Positions 25,640 to 34,600 are shown, counted from the stretch's first letter. The stretch is DNA of 64,000 nt from Microbulbifer pacificus (GCF_002959965.1 NZ_PREV01000027.1:1426001-1490000); one strand, 5' to 3'. Notes: generated from the sequence alone by a model not told the origin. Numbers and translations are program-made.

Positions 25640-26452
25640 TCAGAAGCTGAACTTGTAACCCACGCCCAAATTGAAAATCCAGGAGTCGAACTCGACATCT
25701 TCATTGACACGCACACTGAATCTGTCCACTGTCACGGGCTCATAACCATCAAAACCGATTTCAACGCGCGGGTCGGCATCAACATACATGGCCGATGCAT
25801 TAAACAACCAGCTGGAATTGCGTCCAAACGCCATATCCACACCAATCTGGGCGGCCCAACCGAAGGAGCTTCCCAAATTGATCAGGCCGGTGGACTCTCT
25901 GACCACCTCCATATCCGGTCCGACATATTCGATATCGGCAGCTTTTCTGAGGAACTCCTGATCAAGATCGGTGTAGTTAACGCCAATACCGATGTACGGT
26001 TGTATCCAGGATTCGACACACACCGGATACCAGTTGACGAAGAAGGTAGAAATATTGGCTTCAAAATCCCCGACACTACCGGCCGCTGTCCACTCACCGT
26101 AACCGGGAGAGGAAATTCTCGTTGCCAGATTGCTTTCCAGATCCGCGCCATCCATGTATCCGAGCTGTACCGCCCAGTGATCAACAATGAAGTAGGTACC
26201 GTTAATGAACCAGGTGGTGTCGTCATCCAGGTCCAGATAGTTCTCAACAGTTACTGGGATAGCGGGTGCATCGGGATCATCAGGGTCCTCGATACCGACA
26301 ACCTGGACGCTATTGACTGTATCATTATCAGGGTCCATATAGGCGGCACCGACACGGACGATAAAATCTCCGCCTTTGAAATCGGCAAATGCCGGCGAGG
26401 CTGCACCCGCGGCGGCGATCACCAGCGGAAGAAGAAGGGACTTGGTTCGCAT
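25640..26452 (-). CDS. ompW: OmpW-family outer-membrane protein
   Basis: A 270-residue eight-stranded barrel that gives passage to small hydrophobic molecules. The signal peptide MRTKSLLLPLVIAAAGAASP-AFA is clear. GGDFIVRVGAAYMDPDND begins the first strand; HWAVQLGYMDGADLE, YIGIGVNYTDLDQEF and WIFNLGVGYKFSF are the characteristic OmpW strands, and it ends in Phe. The family usually has a GVXXXDPXDD-like first loop, seen here as DPDND. A strong AAAAGGAG lies before the ATG. A candidate promoter is at 26535-26565. Confidence 0.87.
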   Translation of the reverse strand: MRTKSLLLPLVIAAAGAASPAFADFKGGDFIVRVGAAYMDPDNDTVNSVQVVGIEDPDDPDAPAIPVTVENYLDLDDDTTWFINGTYFIVDHWAVQLGYMDGADLESNLATRISSPGYGEWTAAGSVGDFEANISTFFVNWYPVCVESWIQPYIGIGVNYTDLDQEFLRKAADIEYVGPDMEVVRESTGLINLGSSFGWAAQIGVDMAFGRNSSWLFNASAMYVDADPRVEIGFDGYEPVTVDRFSVRVNEDVEFDSWIFNLGVGYKFSF

Positions 26453-26534
26453 GGGTAACTCCTTTTAACTCTGAAATGCTCCATGGCCGTCGGGGCCACT
26501 GCACAAAAGGTGACCCGCGCGTACGGTTAGTTTC

Positions 26535-26565
26535 AGTATAGGTGGAGTTTTCGGGAAAACAGCAA
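26535..26565 (-). promoter_or_regulatory. Candidate ompW promoter
   Basis: On the minus strand TTGCTG (26560-26565) and TATACT (26535-26540) are separated by 19 bases, about 80 bases before the ATG. The long spacer makes it weak or regulated. Confidence 0.35.
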
Positions 26566-26623
26566 GTACTTGCTAAGCATTCCCCGACAAATGGGAAGAA
26601 ATTTCCGTTATTCCGTATGCACC

Positions 26624-26649
26624 AAAAAAATGCCCGCCATAAGGCGGGC
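26624..26649 (-). terminator. Intrinsic terminator for the putrescine operon
   Basis: On the minus strand GCCCGCC-TTAT-GGCGGGC is followed by A and seven T residues. It lies 170 bases beyond the puuA-like gene stop. Confidence 0.85.
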
Positions 26650-26819
26650 CAGTTTTCTCGAACACACTTTCAGGAGGAGAGTTTGCGACGCACTGTGTAC
26701 GCGAGCACACAGCTGTCTGTACTTAGGTATAGCAGAGCATTTTCCGCTACCTGTCGCCCTGACATCAAAGCCGTTGATTACGGGTCGCAATCCACGCCTG
26801 AATATTCACTGGCAGCACC

Positions 26820-28208
26820 TCAGACGCGCTGCAGGTAACTCTCGTATTCCACGTCCGTCACCCGCGAGGCGATCTCCGCCTGTTCCTGACGCTTCAACAT
26901 CACAAACAGATCAACAAACTCCGGGTCGAAATATTCCTTCCACAGCTTGCTTTCTTCAAACTGGTCGAGCGCACCGCTCCAGGTGTTGATCAATTGATGC
27001 TCACTTTCCATTTGATAAGCGTCGCCCTCCACCGGCTCCGGTGGCTGCAGACGGTTTTCAAGGCCGTGACAGACGCCCGCGAGAATCGCCGCCAGGACCA
27101 GATAGGCATTCACATCAGCCCCGGCTATACGGTGTTCAATCCGCCGGGCATTGGAATCACCCGCCGGAATACGGAAGGTGACCGTGCGATTGTCATATCC
27201 CCAGCACAGATTCAGCGGCGCGTGACTGCTCTCCTGGAACCGCCGATAGGAGTTGCTGTGCGGCGCAAAGATGGCCATGGAATCATTGGCTGTTGCCATC
27301 ATGCCGGCCACGGCCTGGCGCAGCAGATCGGTGCCCTCCTCACTGCCATCGTCAAATACGTTATTGCCGTCTTTGTCTTCCAGGCTCAGGTGCACGTGCA
27401 TGCCGTTGCCGGCGAGATCACCAAACAGCTTGGCCATGGTACTCACGCGCAAACCGTGGCTGCGGGCAACACCTTTCAGCAGGCGCTTGAACAACAGCGT
27501 CTGATCCGCCACTTTCACCGGATCATTGCAGTGCAGCAGGTTGATTTCGAATTGGCCGGGAGAGTACTCGGAAATAATCGAATCAGCGGGGATATCCTGG
27601 GCTTCACAGGCGGCGCGTACGTCGGCGAAGAAGTGGCGCTGGGAATCCAGTTCGGAAAGATCGTACACGTCGGTGGACGGCACCAGATCGGAGTCGTTAT
27701 CGCTGACCGGGCGTGGGTGCCCGAGCTCATCGGCCCCCTCTTTCAGCAGATAAAATTCGAGTTCGGTAGCACATACGGCCTTGTAGCCGAGACGCTCCAA
27801 CCGTGCGACCACTTTCTGCAACTGGGAGCGAGGGTCGGCAAACAGCACCGTTCCATCCGCTTCAAACAGCTGCATATGCAGTTGTGCCGTCTGCTCCCGA
27901 TGCCAGGGTGCCATGGTAATCGGTGACACCGGCATGCAAATGCCGTCGCTGTCGCCGCTGGCGAATACCAGCGGGCTGTCTTCTATATCCCGCCCCCAGA
28001 TATCCAGGCTGACGGCACTACGCGGCATCTGTAAACCACCCCCAAGCAGTTTGTGCGCGGAGTCCGCTGGCAGCCATTTGCCCCGGGGTATGCCATTGAT
28101 GTCGAAAGCAAAGCCCTCAATCCATTTCAGTTTCGGGTGCGCTTCAAGAAAGGCTTCAGACGCTGCAAGCAATTCCTGGGACGGCTCGTATTGTTCTTGT
28201 GCTGCCAT
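26820..28208 (-). CDS. puuA: Glutamine synthetase family protein, probable gamma-glutamylputrescine synthetase
   Basis: A 462-residue cytosolic ligase that would couple glutamate to putrescine with ATP, the entry step of the gamma-glutamylated putrescine route. The N-terminal beta-grasp has WIEGFAFDINGIPRGKWLP, and the catalytic part has ATELEFYLLKEG (metal Glu), SEYSPGQFEINLLHCN, GNGMHVHLSLEDKDG and SYRRFQESSHAPLNLCWGYDNRT. It lacks the adenylylation-loop Tyr of GlnA, as PuuA proteins do. I set the start at the ATG at 28208; a TTG two codons upstream is open too. It lies 77 bases after the aminotransferase stop on the same strand. A polyamine other than putrescine cannot be excluded. Confidence 0.82.
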   Translation of the reverse strand: MAAQEQYEPSQELLAASEAFLEAHPKLKWIEGFAFDINGIPRGKWLPADSAHKLLGGGLQMPRSAVSLDIWGRDIEDSPLVFASGDSDGICMPVSPITMAPWHREQTAQLHMQLFEADGTVLFADPRSQLQKVVARLERLGYKAVCATELEFYLLKEGADELGHPRPVSDNDSDLVPSTDVYDLSELDSQRHFFADVRAACEAQDIPADSIISEYSPGQFEINLLHCNDPVKVADQTLLFKRLLKGVARSHGLRVSTMAKLFGDLAGNGMHVHLSLEDKDGNNVFDDGSEEGTDLLRQAVAGMMATANDSMAIFAPHSNSYRRFQESSHAPLNLCWGYDNRTVTFRIPAGDSNARRIEHRIAGADVNAYLVLAAILAGVCHGLENRLQPPEPVEGDAYQMESEHQLINTWSGALDQFEESKLWKEYFDPEFVDLFVMLKRQEQAEIASRVTDVEYESYLQRV

Positions 28209-28285
28209 AACCAATTCACTTATGGAGGTATTTCATTTCCCCTGTCCGCGGAAAACACACGCAGACAGGTTCTTTATCACGCAGT

Positions 28286-29635
28286 TTACGCCATGGCTTT
28301 GGCGGTTTCATCCAGCGCGCGACGGGCTTTTTCAACAAGCTCATCAATTTGCGCGGTGGACAGAATCAAAGGTGGTGCAATGATCATGGTATCGCCGGTT
28401 GCACGCATGACCAGACCATTCTTGATACTCATTCCACGACAGACGGCGCCGGCCGTGCATTTGTCATCAAAGCGCGTGCGACCGGCTTTGTCATTGACCA
28501 ACTCCAGCGCACCGACGAGTCCGAGGGAACGCGCCTCCCCAACAATAGGGTGGTCCGCCAGCTCCGCCCAGCGCTTGGCGAGATACGGCGCCGTGTTGTC
28601 ACGCACGTTTTCGATGATTTTTTCATCCCGCAGGATATTGAGTGTCGCCAGCCCCGCCATACAGGCTGCCGGGTGCGCCGAATAGGTATAACCGTGGGTA
28701 AACTCGCCGCCTTTGGATTTGATGACTTCGGCCACCCGATCACTCACCATGGTACCGCCGAGAGGGAAGTAGCCGTTGGTAACTGCCTTGGCGAAGGTCA
28801 TCAGATCCGGCTTCAGTCCGTAGTAATCCGATCCGAACCAGGCACCGGTGCGGCCGAAGCCGAAGATTACCTCGTCCATGACCAGCAGAATATCGTACTG
28901 ATCCAGTACCTTTTTCACTTCCGGCCAGTAGGTTTCCGGTGGAATGATCACACCACCGGCACCCTGAATCGGCTCGGCAATGAATGCCGCTACCTTTTCC
29001 GGCCCCAGCTCCTGAATTTTTTCGTCCAGGCAGCGCGCCGCATACACGCCGAATTCATCCGGTGACATGTCACCGCCCTCACCGAACCAGTAGGGCTGCT
29101 GAATGTGCTCGATGTAGTCGAGGGACTGGAACTGCTTGTGCATGCCGCTCATGCCGCCGAGACTGGCACCACCGATGGTAGAACCATGGTATGCATTGTT
29201 GCGCGAGATGATGATGCGCTTCTCGGGCCGATCTTGCAGGTCCCAGTAACGGCGGATAATACGCAGATTGGTATCGTTGGCCTCACTGCCAGAGCCGGTG
29301 AAGAACACATTGTTCATATGCGCCGGAGTCACTTCCGCCAGCAAATCCGCCAACTCAATCGACGGTACGGTGGTGCACTGGAAAAAGCTGTTATAGAACG
29401 GCAACCGATTCAGCTGTTCGTAGATAGCCTCGGTAATTTCCCGGCGACTGTAGCCCAGGTTGCAGCACCAGAGGCCAGACATACCATCGAGCATTTTGTG
29501 GCCATCGATGTCCTCGATATACACACCTTCGGCACGGGTGATCACTCGGGTGCCCTGCTGGCCCAAGTCGTGAAAATCCGTAAAAGGGTGCAGCAGGTGC
29601 TCGCGGTCATGTTGTTGTAACTGTTGCTTGTTCAT
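28286..29635 (-). CDS. spuC: Class III aminotransferase, probable putrescine-pyruvate aminotransferase (SpuC-like)
   Basis: A 449-residue PLP enzyme that would transfer the amino group of putrescine (or another omega-amine) to pyruvate. FFTGSGSEANDTNLRIIRRY binds the phosphate; LLVMDEVIFGFGRTG holds the PLP-ring Asp; TFAKAVTNGYFPLGG supplies the Schiff-base Lys. The N-terminus HLLHPFTDFHDLGQQGTRVI is typical for SpuC/omega-transaminase. It precedes the gamma-glutamylputrescine synthetase-like gene, forming a polyamine unit, and a strong palindrome lies at 29695-29706 before it. The substrate is inferred from the neighbour. Confidence 0.85.
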   Translation of the reverse strand: MNKQQLQQHDREHLLHPFTDFHDLGQQGTRVITRAEGVYIEDIDGHKMLDGMSGLWCCNLGYSRREITEAIYEQLNRLPFYNSFFQCTTVPSIELADLLAEVTPAHMNNVFFTGSGSEANDTNLRIIRRYWDLQDRPEKRIIISRNNAYHGSTIGGASLGGMSGMHKQFQSLDYIEHIQQPYWFGEGGDMSPDEFGVYAARCLDEKIQELGPEKVAAFIAEPIQGAGGVIIPPETYWPEVKKVLDQYDILLVMDEVIFGFGRTGAWFGSDYYGLKPDLMTFAKAVTNGYFPLGGTMVSDRVAEVIKSKGGEFTHGYTYSAHPAACMAGLATLNILRDEKIIENVRDNTAPYLAKRWAELADHPIVGEARSLGLVGALELVNDKAGRTRFDDKCTAGAVCRGMSIKNGLVMRATGDTMIIAPPLILSTAQIDELVEKARRALDETAKAMA

Positions 29636-29694
29636 GAACTCACTCCCGTTTCCTGGCGCGCTTTAAAGTATGGGCAAAAGGTTGGCGCCGCAAA

Positions 29695-29718
29695 ATGTGA
29701 TCACATTCTAGTGTGACC
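29695..29718. promoter_or_regulatory. Candidate operator upstream of the spuC-like gene
   Basis: A perfect 12-bp palindrome ATGTGATCACAT (29695-29706) is followed by TCTAGTGTGACC, so TCACA-N6-TGTGA forms a second, overlapping dyad. It lies about 60 bases before the spuC start. A GntR regulator gene lies nearby. The bound protein is unknown. Confidence 0.45.
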
Positions 29719-29906
29719 CGACATGAAAGCGCAACCACTTCAACAGATGCACGCGCCGGCCCTATACGGTGGCCAACAATTAGCGACAAGTCACACCCCG
29801 GCCCTTCCGTGCCGGGAGTCCTGAAACACTATAGTCAGCAAATGTCGATTGGCGCCCGAAGTTGAAATAGGGAGCGGTCAGAGGGAAAGAACAGACAATG
29901 GAGAGA

Positions 29907-30215
29907 TCACAGGCCGCAATCAATCGCATCCAGCAGCATGTGGACAATCAGACCAATACCCAGCCAGCGCACCGGCTTCCAGGGCAGGAACATCATGGCG
30001 CCGTAAAAAGAGATGGGGAACATCGTATGCAACGGGTGGAAGTTGATACTGCAGCGATCGGGATCGTATACCGGGGATGCCAGCAAATGGTCCAGGTCCA
30101 CCAGGTTCGCGGCCAGCATGAATACTGCGGCCTTCTTCCATTCGTCACGAAAGAAAAACCAGGCAATCGCCAGCGGAATGAGCGCATGTAAAACGATATG
30201 GAGGTAACTGAACAT
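29907..30215 (-). CDS. DUF6122-like small integral membrane protein
   Basis: A 102-residue inner-membrane protein with about four hydrophobic segments: VLHALIPLAIAWFFF, AAVFMLAANLVDLDHLL, FPISFYGAMMFLPW and WLGIGLIVHMLLDAIDC. The motif NLVDLDHLLASPVYDPDRCS with several His residues (HPLHTMFP) matches the DUF6122 type and could bind metal. It begins one base inside the GntR stop, so it is translation-coupled with the regulator. No biochemical role is known. Confidence 0.75.
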   Translation of the reverse strand: MFSYLHIVLHALIPLAIAWFFFRDEWKKAAVFMLAANLVDLDHLLASPVYDPDRCSINFHPLHTMFPISFYGAMMFLPWKPVRWLGIGLIVHMLLDAIDCGL

Positions 30216-30934
30216 CAGGTCGGCATTAACTCTTCGGCGGAAATGGAACCCAGGCCCTCTTCAATGTCCTGGCGAATGGCGGTGCGCACGCGCTGCTCAT
30301 CTCTCTGTGCAATGGCCACAATCAGATCCTGATGGCGGTCCGGCAACTCCTGTACACCGAAGCGCTGGAATACCAGGTGCTGCAGCGGCGCAGTCTGTAA
30401 CCACAGGCTTTCGATCAGCGAGAGAATGATGTGAGGACGCCCAAGGCGATAGAGGGTGAAGTGAAACTCGAGATTGCCCGTGACGTATTCCTGGATGTCA
30501 TTTTTATCCAGTGCTGCCGTCACCCGGTCATCCAGTGCGCGCAGGGCCGCCACCTCTGTATCCCCGACAAATGGCAGAGCCTGGGCCGCCGCCTGGCATT
30601 CCAGCGCCACACGGGCAGCACAGATTTCATCCAGTTTTTCCCGGGTCAGGGTTGGCACGGTTACCCGACGAGTGTCGGAGAGTTCAAGAGCGCGCTCAGA
30701 GGTCAGGCGGCGCAGCGCCTCGCGCACGGGCATTGGGCTGCAATTCAGCTGCTCGGCCAGTCCGCGAATGGTGATCGCCTTCCCCGGAAGAAACTGGCCC
30801 CGCAGGATGGCATCACGCACCTGGTAATACACCCGCTCCTGGGTGGTACGGAACTCTTCCTGCGGCTCGGTAAATTCGGCATCTATCACTTGCGGTCCCG
30901 TCCGTCGCGATTCGGTTAAGGGCGATGTATCCAC
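30215..30934 (-). CDS. GntR-family transcriptional regulator, FCD (FadR-type) subgroup
   Basis: A 239-residue repressor or activator. The winged helix lies near residues 30-95 (ERVYYQVRDAILRGQFLPGK, LAEQLNCSPMPVREALRRLT). The C-terminal all-helical FCD domain (ARVALECQAAAQALPFVG... LEFHFTLYRLGR) likely binds a carboxylate-type metabolite and possibly metal. It follows the patatin gene by 18 bases and overlaps the DUF6122 gene by one, in one operon with gloA. Targets may be its own operon promoter (palindromes at 32553-32598) and the nearby polyamine genes; both are inferences. Confidence 0.9.
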   Translation of the reverse strand: MDTSPLTESRRTGPQVIDAEFTEPQEEFRTTQERVYYQVRDAILRGQFLPGKAITIRGLAEQLNCSPMPVREALRRLTSERALELSDTRRVTVPTLTREKLDEICAARVALECQAAAQALPFVGDTEVAALRALDDRVTAALDKNDIQEYVTGNLEFHFTLYRLGRPHIILSLIESLWLQTAPLQHLVFQRFGVQELPDRHQDLIVAIAQRDEQRVRTAIRQDIEEGLGSISAEELMPT

Positions 30935-30952
30935 CCACGACCGCTCGGCCAG

Positions 30953-32065
30953 TCAGGCGGACAGCGCCAGTTTGTGCGGCGCCTGATCTCCGCCGACTTC
31001 GATCAGTTCGTCGGCAATGGCGCCAGTTTGCCACAATTCGTAAAAATCCTCTGCTACCTGTTTGCCGGCATCCGTCACCGCGTTCCAGTAGCGCAGGCGC
31101 TCCTCGGTAGAAAGCTTTACGAAATCGTCCCGGTCCGGAATCTTGCCGAAGGGCAATGTCGCCACCCAGGACGGTGACGGCGCCACCAGAATGACATTTT
31201 GCATGGCGCCGCCGCGCACCCAGCGCCAGCGGAAACTCTTGTCGAACCAGCCGGGTACCAGATACGGAAAGAAATGCGGGTAGAGCACCAGCCCCTCCGG
31301 ATGCTCAAAACCCAGGTCAAAATGGTAATCGGTGATGCCCCCATCCCGGTAGTTACCGGCCGGCGCCCCCGCAGGGGTCGGCACACCGGCCATAACCAGG
31401 GGAATGGAACCGGATGCCAACACCGCGGGGCATACGTTTTCCGGGTTGAGTGAGGTATTCACCGTGTAGAGGTTGCGAAAATCCACGCTGGGGCTGGCAC
31501 CTGAGTGGAATACCACCCGATCCCAGAAAGCGCGCAGACTGCGGCGGCTAAACGCATTGGCCAGCGCCGACGCCAATAGCGCAGGCGCCAGGACAGCCCG
31601 CTTTTCACTGGCAAGAGGCCCGCGGCCACGCACGGTCACAAAGTGGCTGTGCCACACCGGATTGCTTGCCACCTCTTCCGCTCCGCTGCTGCCGAGCACT
31701 TCACGCAATATCCGCTCGCCGGCAGCGGTGATCTCCGTCGGGGTCGGACGCGCACTGTCGTAGGTCTGGTTTACGTATCCGTGTTCCAGCGTTTCCAGGG
31801 CCGCCATAGGGTCGGATGTGGCATAACACATATTGCGAAAGCTGCCGATGGAGGAGCCGAGTGTGGCGATCGGCAAACGGCGATCGCGAAAGAACTCACC
31901 GATCAACACCCGGTCCAGCTGGCTGATCGCCAGCCACTTGGGACCACCGGACGCCCCCACCAGCGTGGAGATCATTTCCGGGCGCAAACCCTCATCTTTT
32001 ATCTGGCGTGTCGCATTCGCACCCGCCAGGATCACACAGCTTCTCTGCTTCTTCACTGTTACCAC
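30953..32065 (-). CDS. Patatin-like phospholipase/esterase domain protein
   Basis: A 370-residue putative lipid acyl hydrolase. ISTLVGASGGPKWLAISQLD supplies the oxyanion-like glycine run, GSSIGSFRNM the nucleophile elbow, and GNYRDGGITDYHF the catalytic Asp of a Ser-Asp dyad. The order is as in patatins but the GxSxG is split from a canonical GGGxRG, so activity is likely rather than certain. It sits between gloA (29 bases upstream) and the GntR gene (18 bases downstream). Substrate unknown. Confidence 0.72.
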   Translation of the reverse strand: MVTVKKQRSCVILAGANATRQIKDEGLRPEMISTLVGASGGPKWLAISQLDRVLIGEFFRDRRLPIATLGSSIGSFRNMCYATSDPMAALETLEHGYVNQTYDSARPTPTEITAAGERILREVLGSSGAEEVASNPVWHSHFVTVRGRGPLASEKRAVLAPALLASALANAFSRRSLRAFWDRVVFHSGASPSVDFRNLYTVNTSLNPENVCPAVLASGSIPLVMAGVPTPAGAPAGNYRDGGITDYHFDLGFEHPEGLVLYPHFFPYLVPGWFDKSFRWRWVRGGAMQNVILVAPSPSWVATLPFGKIPDRDDFVKLSTEERLRYWNAVTDAGKQVAEDFYELWQTGAIADELIEVGGDQAPHKLALSA

Positions 32066-32094
32066 TTTACCTACGACTTATCTGCAAGATTTGG

Positions 32095-32535
32095 TTACCA
32101 GGTCCCGGTATTTTCCATGGACGCCCAGGGCTCCTGCGGCTCCAGGGCATCCCCTTTCTGCAGCAGTTCAATGGAAATATTGTCCGGCGAACGCACAAAC
32201 GCCATATGGCCATCCCGCGGCGGGCGGTTGATGGTCACTCCCTTATCCATCAGGCGCTGGCAGGTTTCGTAGATATTGTCCACGCGATATGCCAGATGGC
32301 CGAAGTTGCGGCCACCGCTATAGGTCTCCGGGTCCCAATTGTAAGTCAGTTCCAGGCAGGGGCGTTTTTCGCTGCTCGCGGATTCGGCATCGCCCGGTGC
32401 AGCCAAAAACACCAGAGTAAAGCGGCCTTTCTCATAATCATTGCGCGAAACCTCATACAGGCCCAGTTTGTCGCAATAAAATTCCAGAGATTTTTCCAGG
32501 TCGGTGACTCGCACCATTGTGTGCAAATATTCCAC
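32095..32535 (-). CDS. gloA: Lactoylglutathione lyase (glyoxalase I)
   Basis: This cytosolic Ni/Zn isomerase converts the methylglyoxal-glutathione hemithioacetal to S-lactoylglutathione; gloB in this window completes the route. The 146-residue protein has both VOC modules: [20 protein letters not shown] with the metal His, the strand [12 protein letters not shown] with metal Glu, [18 protein letters not shown] with the second His, and [13 protein letters not shown] with the second Glu. All four ligands are therefore present. It heads the gloA-patatin-gntR-DUF6122 run and is divergent from a class V aminotransferase. Confidence 0.9.
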   Translation of the reverse strand: MEYLHTMVRVTDLEKSLEFYCDKLGLYEVSRNDYEKGRFTLVFLAAPGDAESASSEKRPCLELTYNWDPETYSGGRNFGHLAYRVDNIYETCQRLMDKGVTINRPPRDGHMAFVRSPDNISIELLQKGDALEPQEPWASMENTGTW

Positions 32536-32552
32536 TGCAACGCCTCCTTTGT

Positions 32553-32598
32553 GGGATTACAATCCCGCTACATCAACAAGGTGACTACTTTAGTCACC
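32553..32598. promoter_or_regulatory. Two adjacent palindromes between divergent genes
   Basis: GGGATT-AC-AATCCC (32553-32566) and GGTGACTA-CTT-TAGTCACC (32580-32598) have perfect arms and lie 18 to 63 bases before the gloA start and just before the class V aminotransferase start. They probably bind one or two dimeric regulators, such as the GntR protein encoded in this operon. Confidence 0.5.
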
Positions 32599-32621
32599 AG
32601 ACAAAAAGTTACCAGCGCGAA

Positions 32622-33800
32622 ATGTACCAAAAATACTATCGACACTTTTTACAGGCTGCTCAAAAAACGGCCTCCACAACGTGCGACCTGCCGGTGCTGC
32701 ATATGGCATGCCACTCCCACCACTTCTGGCCAGACGTCACCCTGGACGCCGTCAATGCCTACTGGCAGGACGCGGCACAGATGGCCGACAGCAAGTGGGA
32801 GATCATCTTCGGCGAGAAGATACCAGCCTTCCAACGCGGCATTGCCAAGGCACTTAACCACCCCGCACCGCAGCAGATTGCGCTCGCGCCCAACACCCAC
32901 GAGCTGGTATATCGACTGATCAGCGCCTTCGATTTGACCCGGCCGCTGCGCATACTTACCACGGATGGGGAATTCTACAGCTTCGCCCGCCAGCTGCAGC
33001 GCCTTGAAGAACTCACCAATGTAGAAGTTGTACGAGTGGCCACACAACCCTTTGCCACCCTGCCCCAGCGCTTCGAGCGGGAATTGCACAGTGGCAACTA
33101 TCAGCTCGCCTACGCCAGCCAAGTGTTTTTTGATTCCGGTGTCGCCTTCCCCGGGTTGCTGGAACTGGCCGCACGCAAGCCCGCAACCGTGCAGATGGTG
33201 ATTGATGGTTACCACGCATTTTTCGCTCGCCCGACGGACCTCTCCGCCATCGCCGACAAGGTGTTCTATACCGCAGGCTCCTACAAATATCTGGGTGCCG
33301 GCGAAGGGATGTGCTTTATGACTATCCCCCGGGATTGCCAGCTGCGTCCACTCAATACCGGCTGGTTTGCGGAAATGGCAGAATTGGAGAACCGCGCGGA
33401 AGGTGTGGGTTTCGGATCTGACTGGCTGCGCTTTGCCGGCGCCACCATGGACTACTCACCACTGTACAAAGCGCTGGCAGTACTGGATCTGTACGAACGC
33501 GAAGGCATCACCGTGGAGGGCATCCACGGCTATGTACAGGGGAATCAGCGGCGCTTTCTCGCAGCCATGGATGCCGCCCGGCACCCACTGCTGAACCGCG
33601 ACAATCTCATTGCCCACGACCTGGAAAACGGTCACGGCCATTTCTTTACCTTCCGCTGTGGCAGCGCGACAAATGCGGAAAAACTTCAGCTGGAACTACG
33701 GCAGAAAAATGTGCTGTGCGATCGCCGCCAGCAGTTATTGCGGTTGGGTTTTGCGCTCTACCACCCGCAGGATGAAACCTTCGAACGGCTGTTCACCTGA
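32622..33800 (+). CDS. Class V aminotransferase-like PLP enzyme
   Basis: A 392-residue fold-type I PLP protein, near kynureninase and cysteine-desulfurase-like aminotransferases. VLHMACHSHHFWPDVTLDAV is the N-terminal cofactor-side motif; LAPNTHELVYRLISAF corresponds to the phosphate loop; MVIDGYHAFFARP holds the PLP-ring Asp; VFYTAGSYKYLGAGEGMCFM contains the Schiff-base Lys. I start at the ATG at 32622, where the fold begins; the frame is open from 32517 and would overlap gloA. It stands alone, facing gloA across two palindromes. Reaction not predictable. Confidence 0.8.
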   Translation: MYQKYYRHFLQAAQKTASTTCDLPVLHMACHSHHFWPDVTLDAVNAYWQDAAQMADSKWEIIFGEKIPAFQRGIAKALNHPAPQQIALAPNTHELVYRLISAFDLTRPLRILTTDGEFYSFARQLQRLEELTNVEVVRVATQPFATLPQRFERELHSGNYQLAYASQVFFDSGVAFPGLLELAARKPATVQMVIDGYHAFFARPTDLSAIADKVFYTAGSYKYLGAGEGMCFMTIPRDCQLRPLNTGWFAEMAELENRAEGVGFGSDWLRFAGATMDYSPLYKALAVLDLYEREGITVEGIHGYVQGNQRRFLAAMDAARHPLLNRDNLIAHDLENGHGHFFTFRCGSATNAEKLQLELRQKNVLCDRRQQLLRLGFALYHPQDETFERLFT

Positions 33801-33861
33801 AGTTCATGTTTGAACGCCAATAATAGAAACTGACGTATCACTGGCAAATTAAGGATTCGCC

Positions 33862-34584
33862 ATGCAAAAGACCCTCAAACTGTTTTCCGCCGGCCTACTG
33901 GCAAGTCTCGCTGTACTCGCTTCTGGTTGTGGCGGCGGTACTGGCAAACACCCATCCGGCACACTGATTTCCATTTCCGCTCAGGGCGAAGCCAGCCGCG
34001 CCCCGGATATTGCCAATATTTCCGCGGGCGTTGTCACCGAAGCCAGCGAAAGCGATGCGGCTATGCGAGCCAACGCAGAACAGATGGATAAGCTGATGCA
34101 GGCGATCAAAAAGGCCGGCATCGACGATAAGGACGTACAGACCAGCGGTATCAATCTGATGCCCCGCTACGACTACCAACCCAACCGCGAACGCCAGCTT
34201 TTGGGATACCAGGCCCACAACAACGTGAATATCACTGTGCGCAAACTGGATGAGTTGAGCAAAGTCATCGACCTTCTCGCTGCGGAAGGTGCCAATCAGA
34301 TTCACGGCCCCAGCTTCTCCATCGGTGAGCCGGAGCCCCTGCTGGCCGAGGCCCGTGAGAAAGCCCTGAAACAGGCCCAGGCCCGTGCCGAGTCCTATGC
34401 GGAGGCGCTCGGCACCAAAGTACGCAGAATCGTGAGTATTTCCGAAGGCAGTCACGGCGGTATGCCCCGCCCGATGATGCGCGCGGAAATGGCGACCGCC
34501 AAAGACAGCGCCAGTACGCCGATTGCGGTAGGGGAGACTTCCGTTTCGGTAAACCTGGAACTGGTGTTTGAACTGGCGAAATAA
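33862..34584 (+). CDS. SIMPL (DUF541) domain lipoprotein
   Basis: A 240-residue protein with a type II signal and lipobox LASGCGGG, so it is anchored as a lipoprotein with a periplasmic body. The SIMPL domain runs from about residue 35 to the end: ISISAQGEASRAPDIANISA, MQAIKKAGIDDKDVQTSGIN, YQAHNNVNITVRKLDELSKV and VNLELVFELAK. Bacterial SIMPL proteins such as YggE are linked to oxidative-stress protection, mechanism unclear. It is read after the aminotransferase with a 61-base gap, and a hairpin follows. Confidence 0.87.
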   Translation: MQKTLKLFSAGLLASLAVLASGCGGGTGKHPSGTLISISAQGEASRAPDIANISAGVVTEASESDAAMRANAEQMDKLMQAIKKAGIDDKDVQTSGINLMPRYDYQPNRERQLLGYQAHNNVNITVRKLDELSKVIDLLAAEGANQIHGPSFSIGEPEPLLAEAREKALKQAQARAESYAEALGTKVRRIVSISEGSHGGMPRPMMRAEMATAKDSASTPIAVGETSVSVNLELVFELAK

Positions 34585-34600
34585 TTCGCCGAATACCGCA

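Larger units (their letters stand above)
26453..26819. other. Intergenic region between ompW and the puuA-like gene
   Basis: A 367-base gap that holds the ompW promoter candidate on its left and the putative puuA terminator (26624-26649) in its middle. The part 26650-26819 shows nothing recognisable. No small ORF with a plausible RBS was seen. Confidence 0.5.

Noticed and set aside
26640..26819. Short plus-strand frames between ompW and the putrescine genes
   Set aside because: Too short, no RBS, and they cross the putative terminator.
29695..29706. CRP site before the spuC-like gene
   Set aside because: The dyad has TGTGA and TCACA joined without the six-base spacer of CRP sites, and the spaced pair is inverted.
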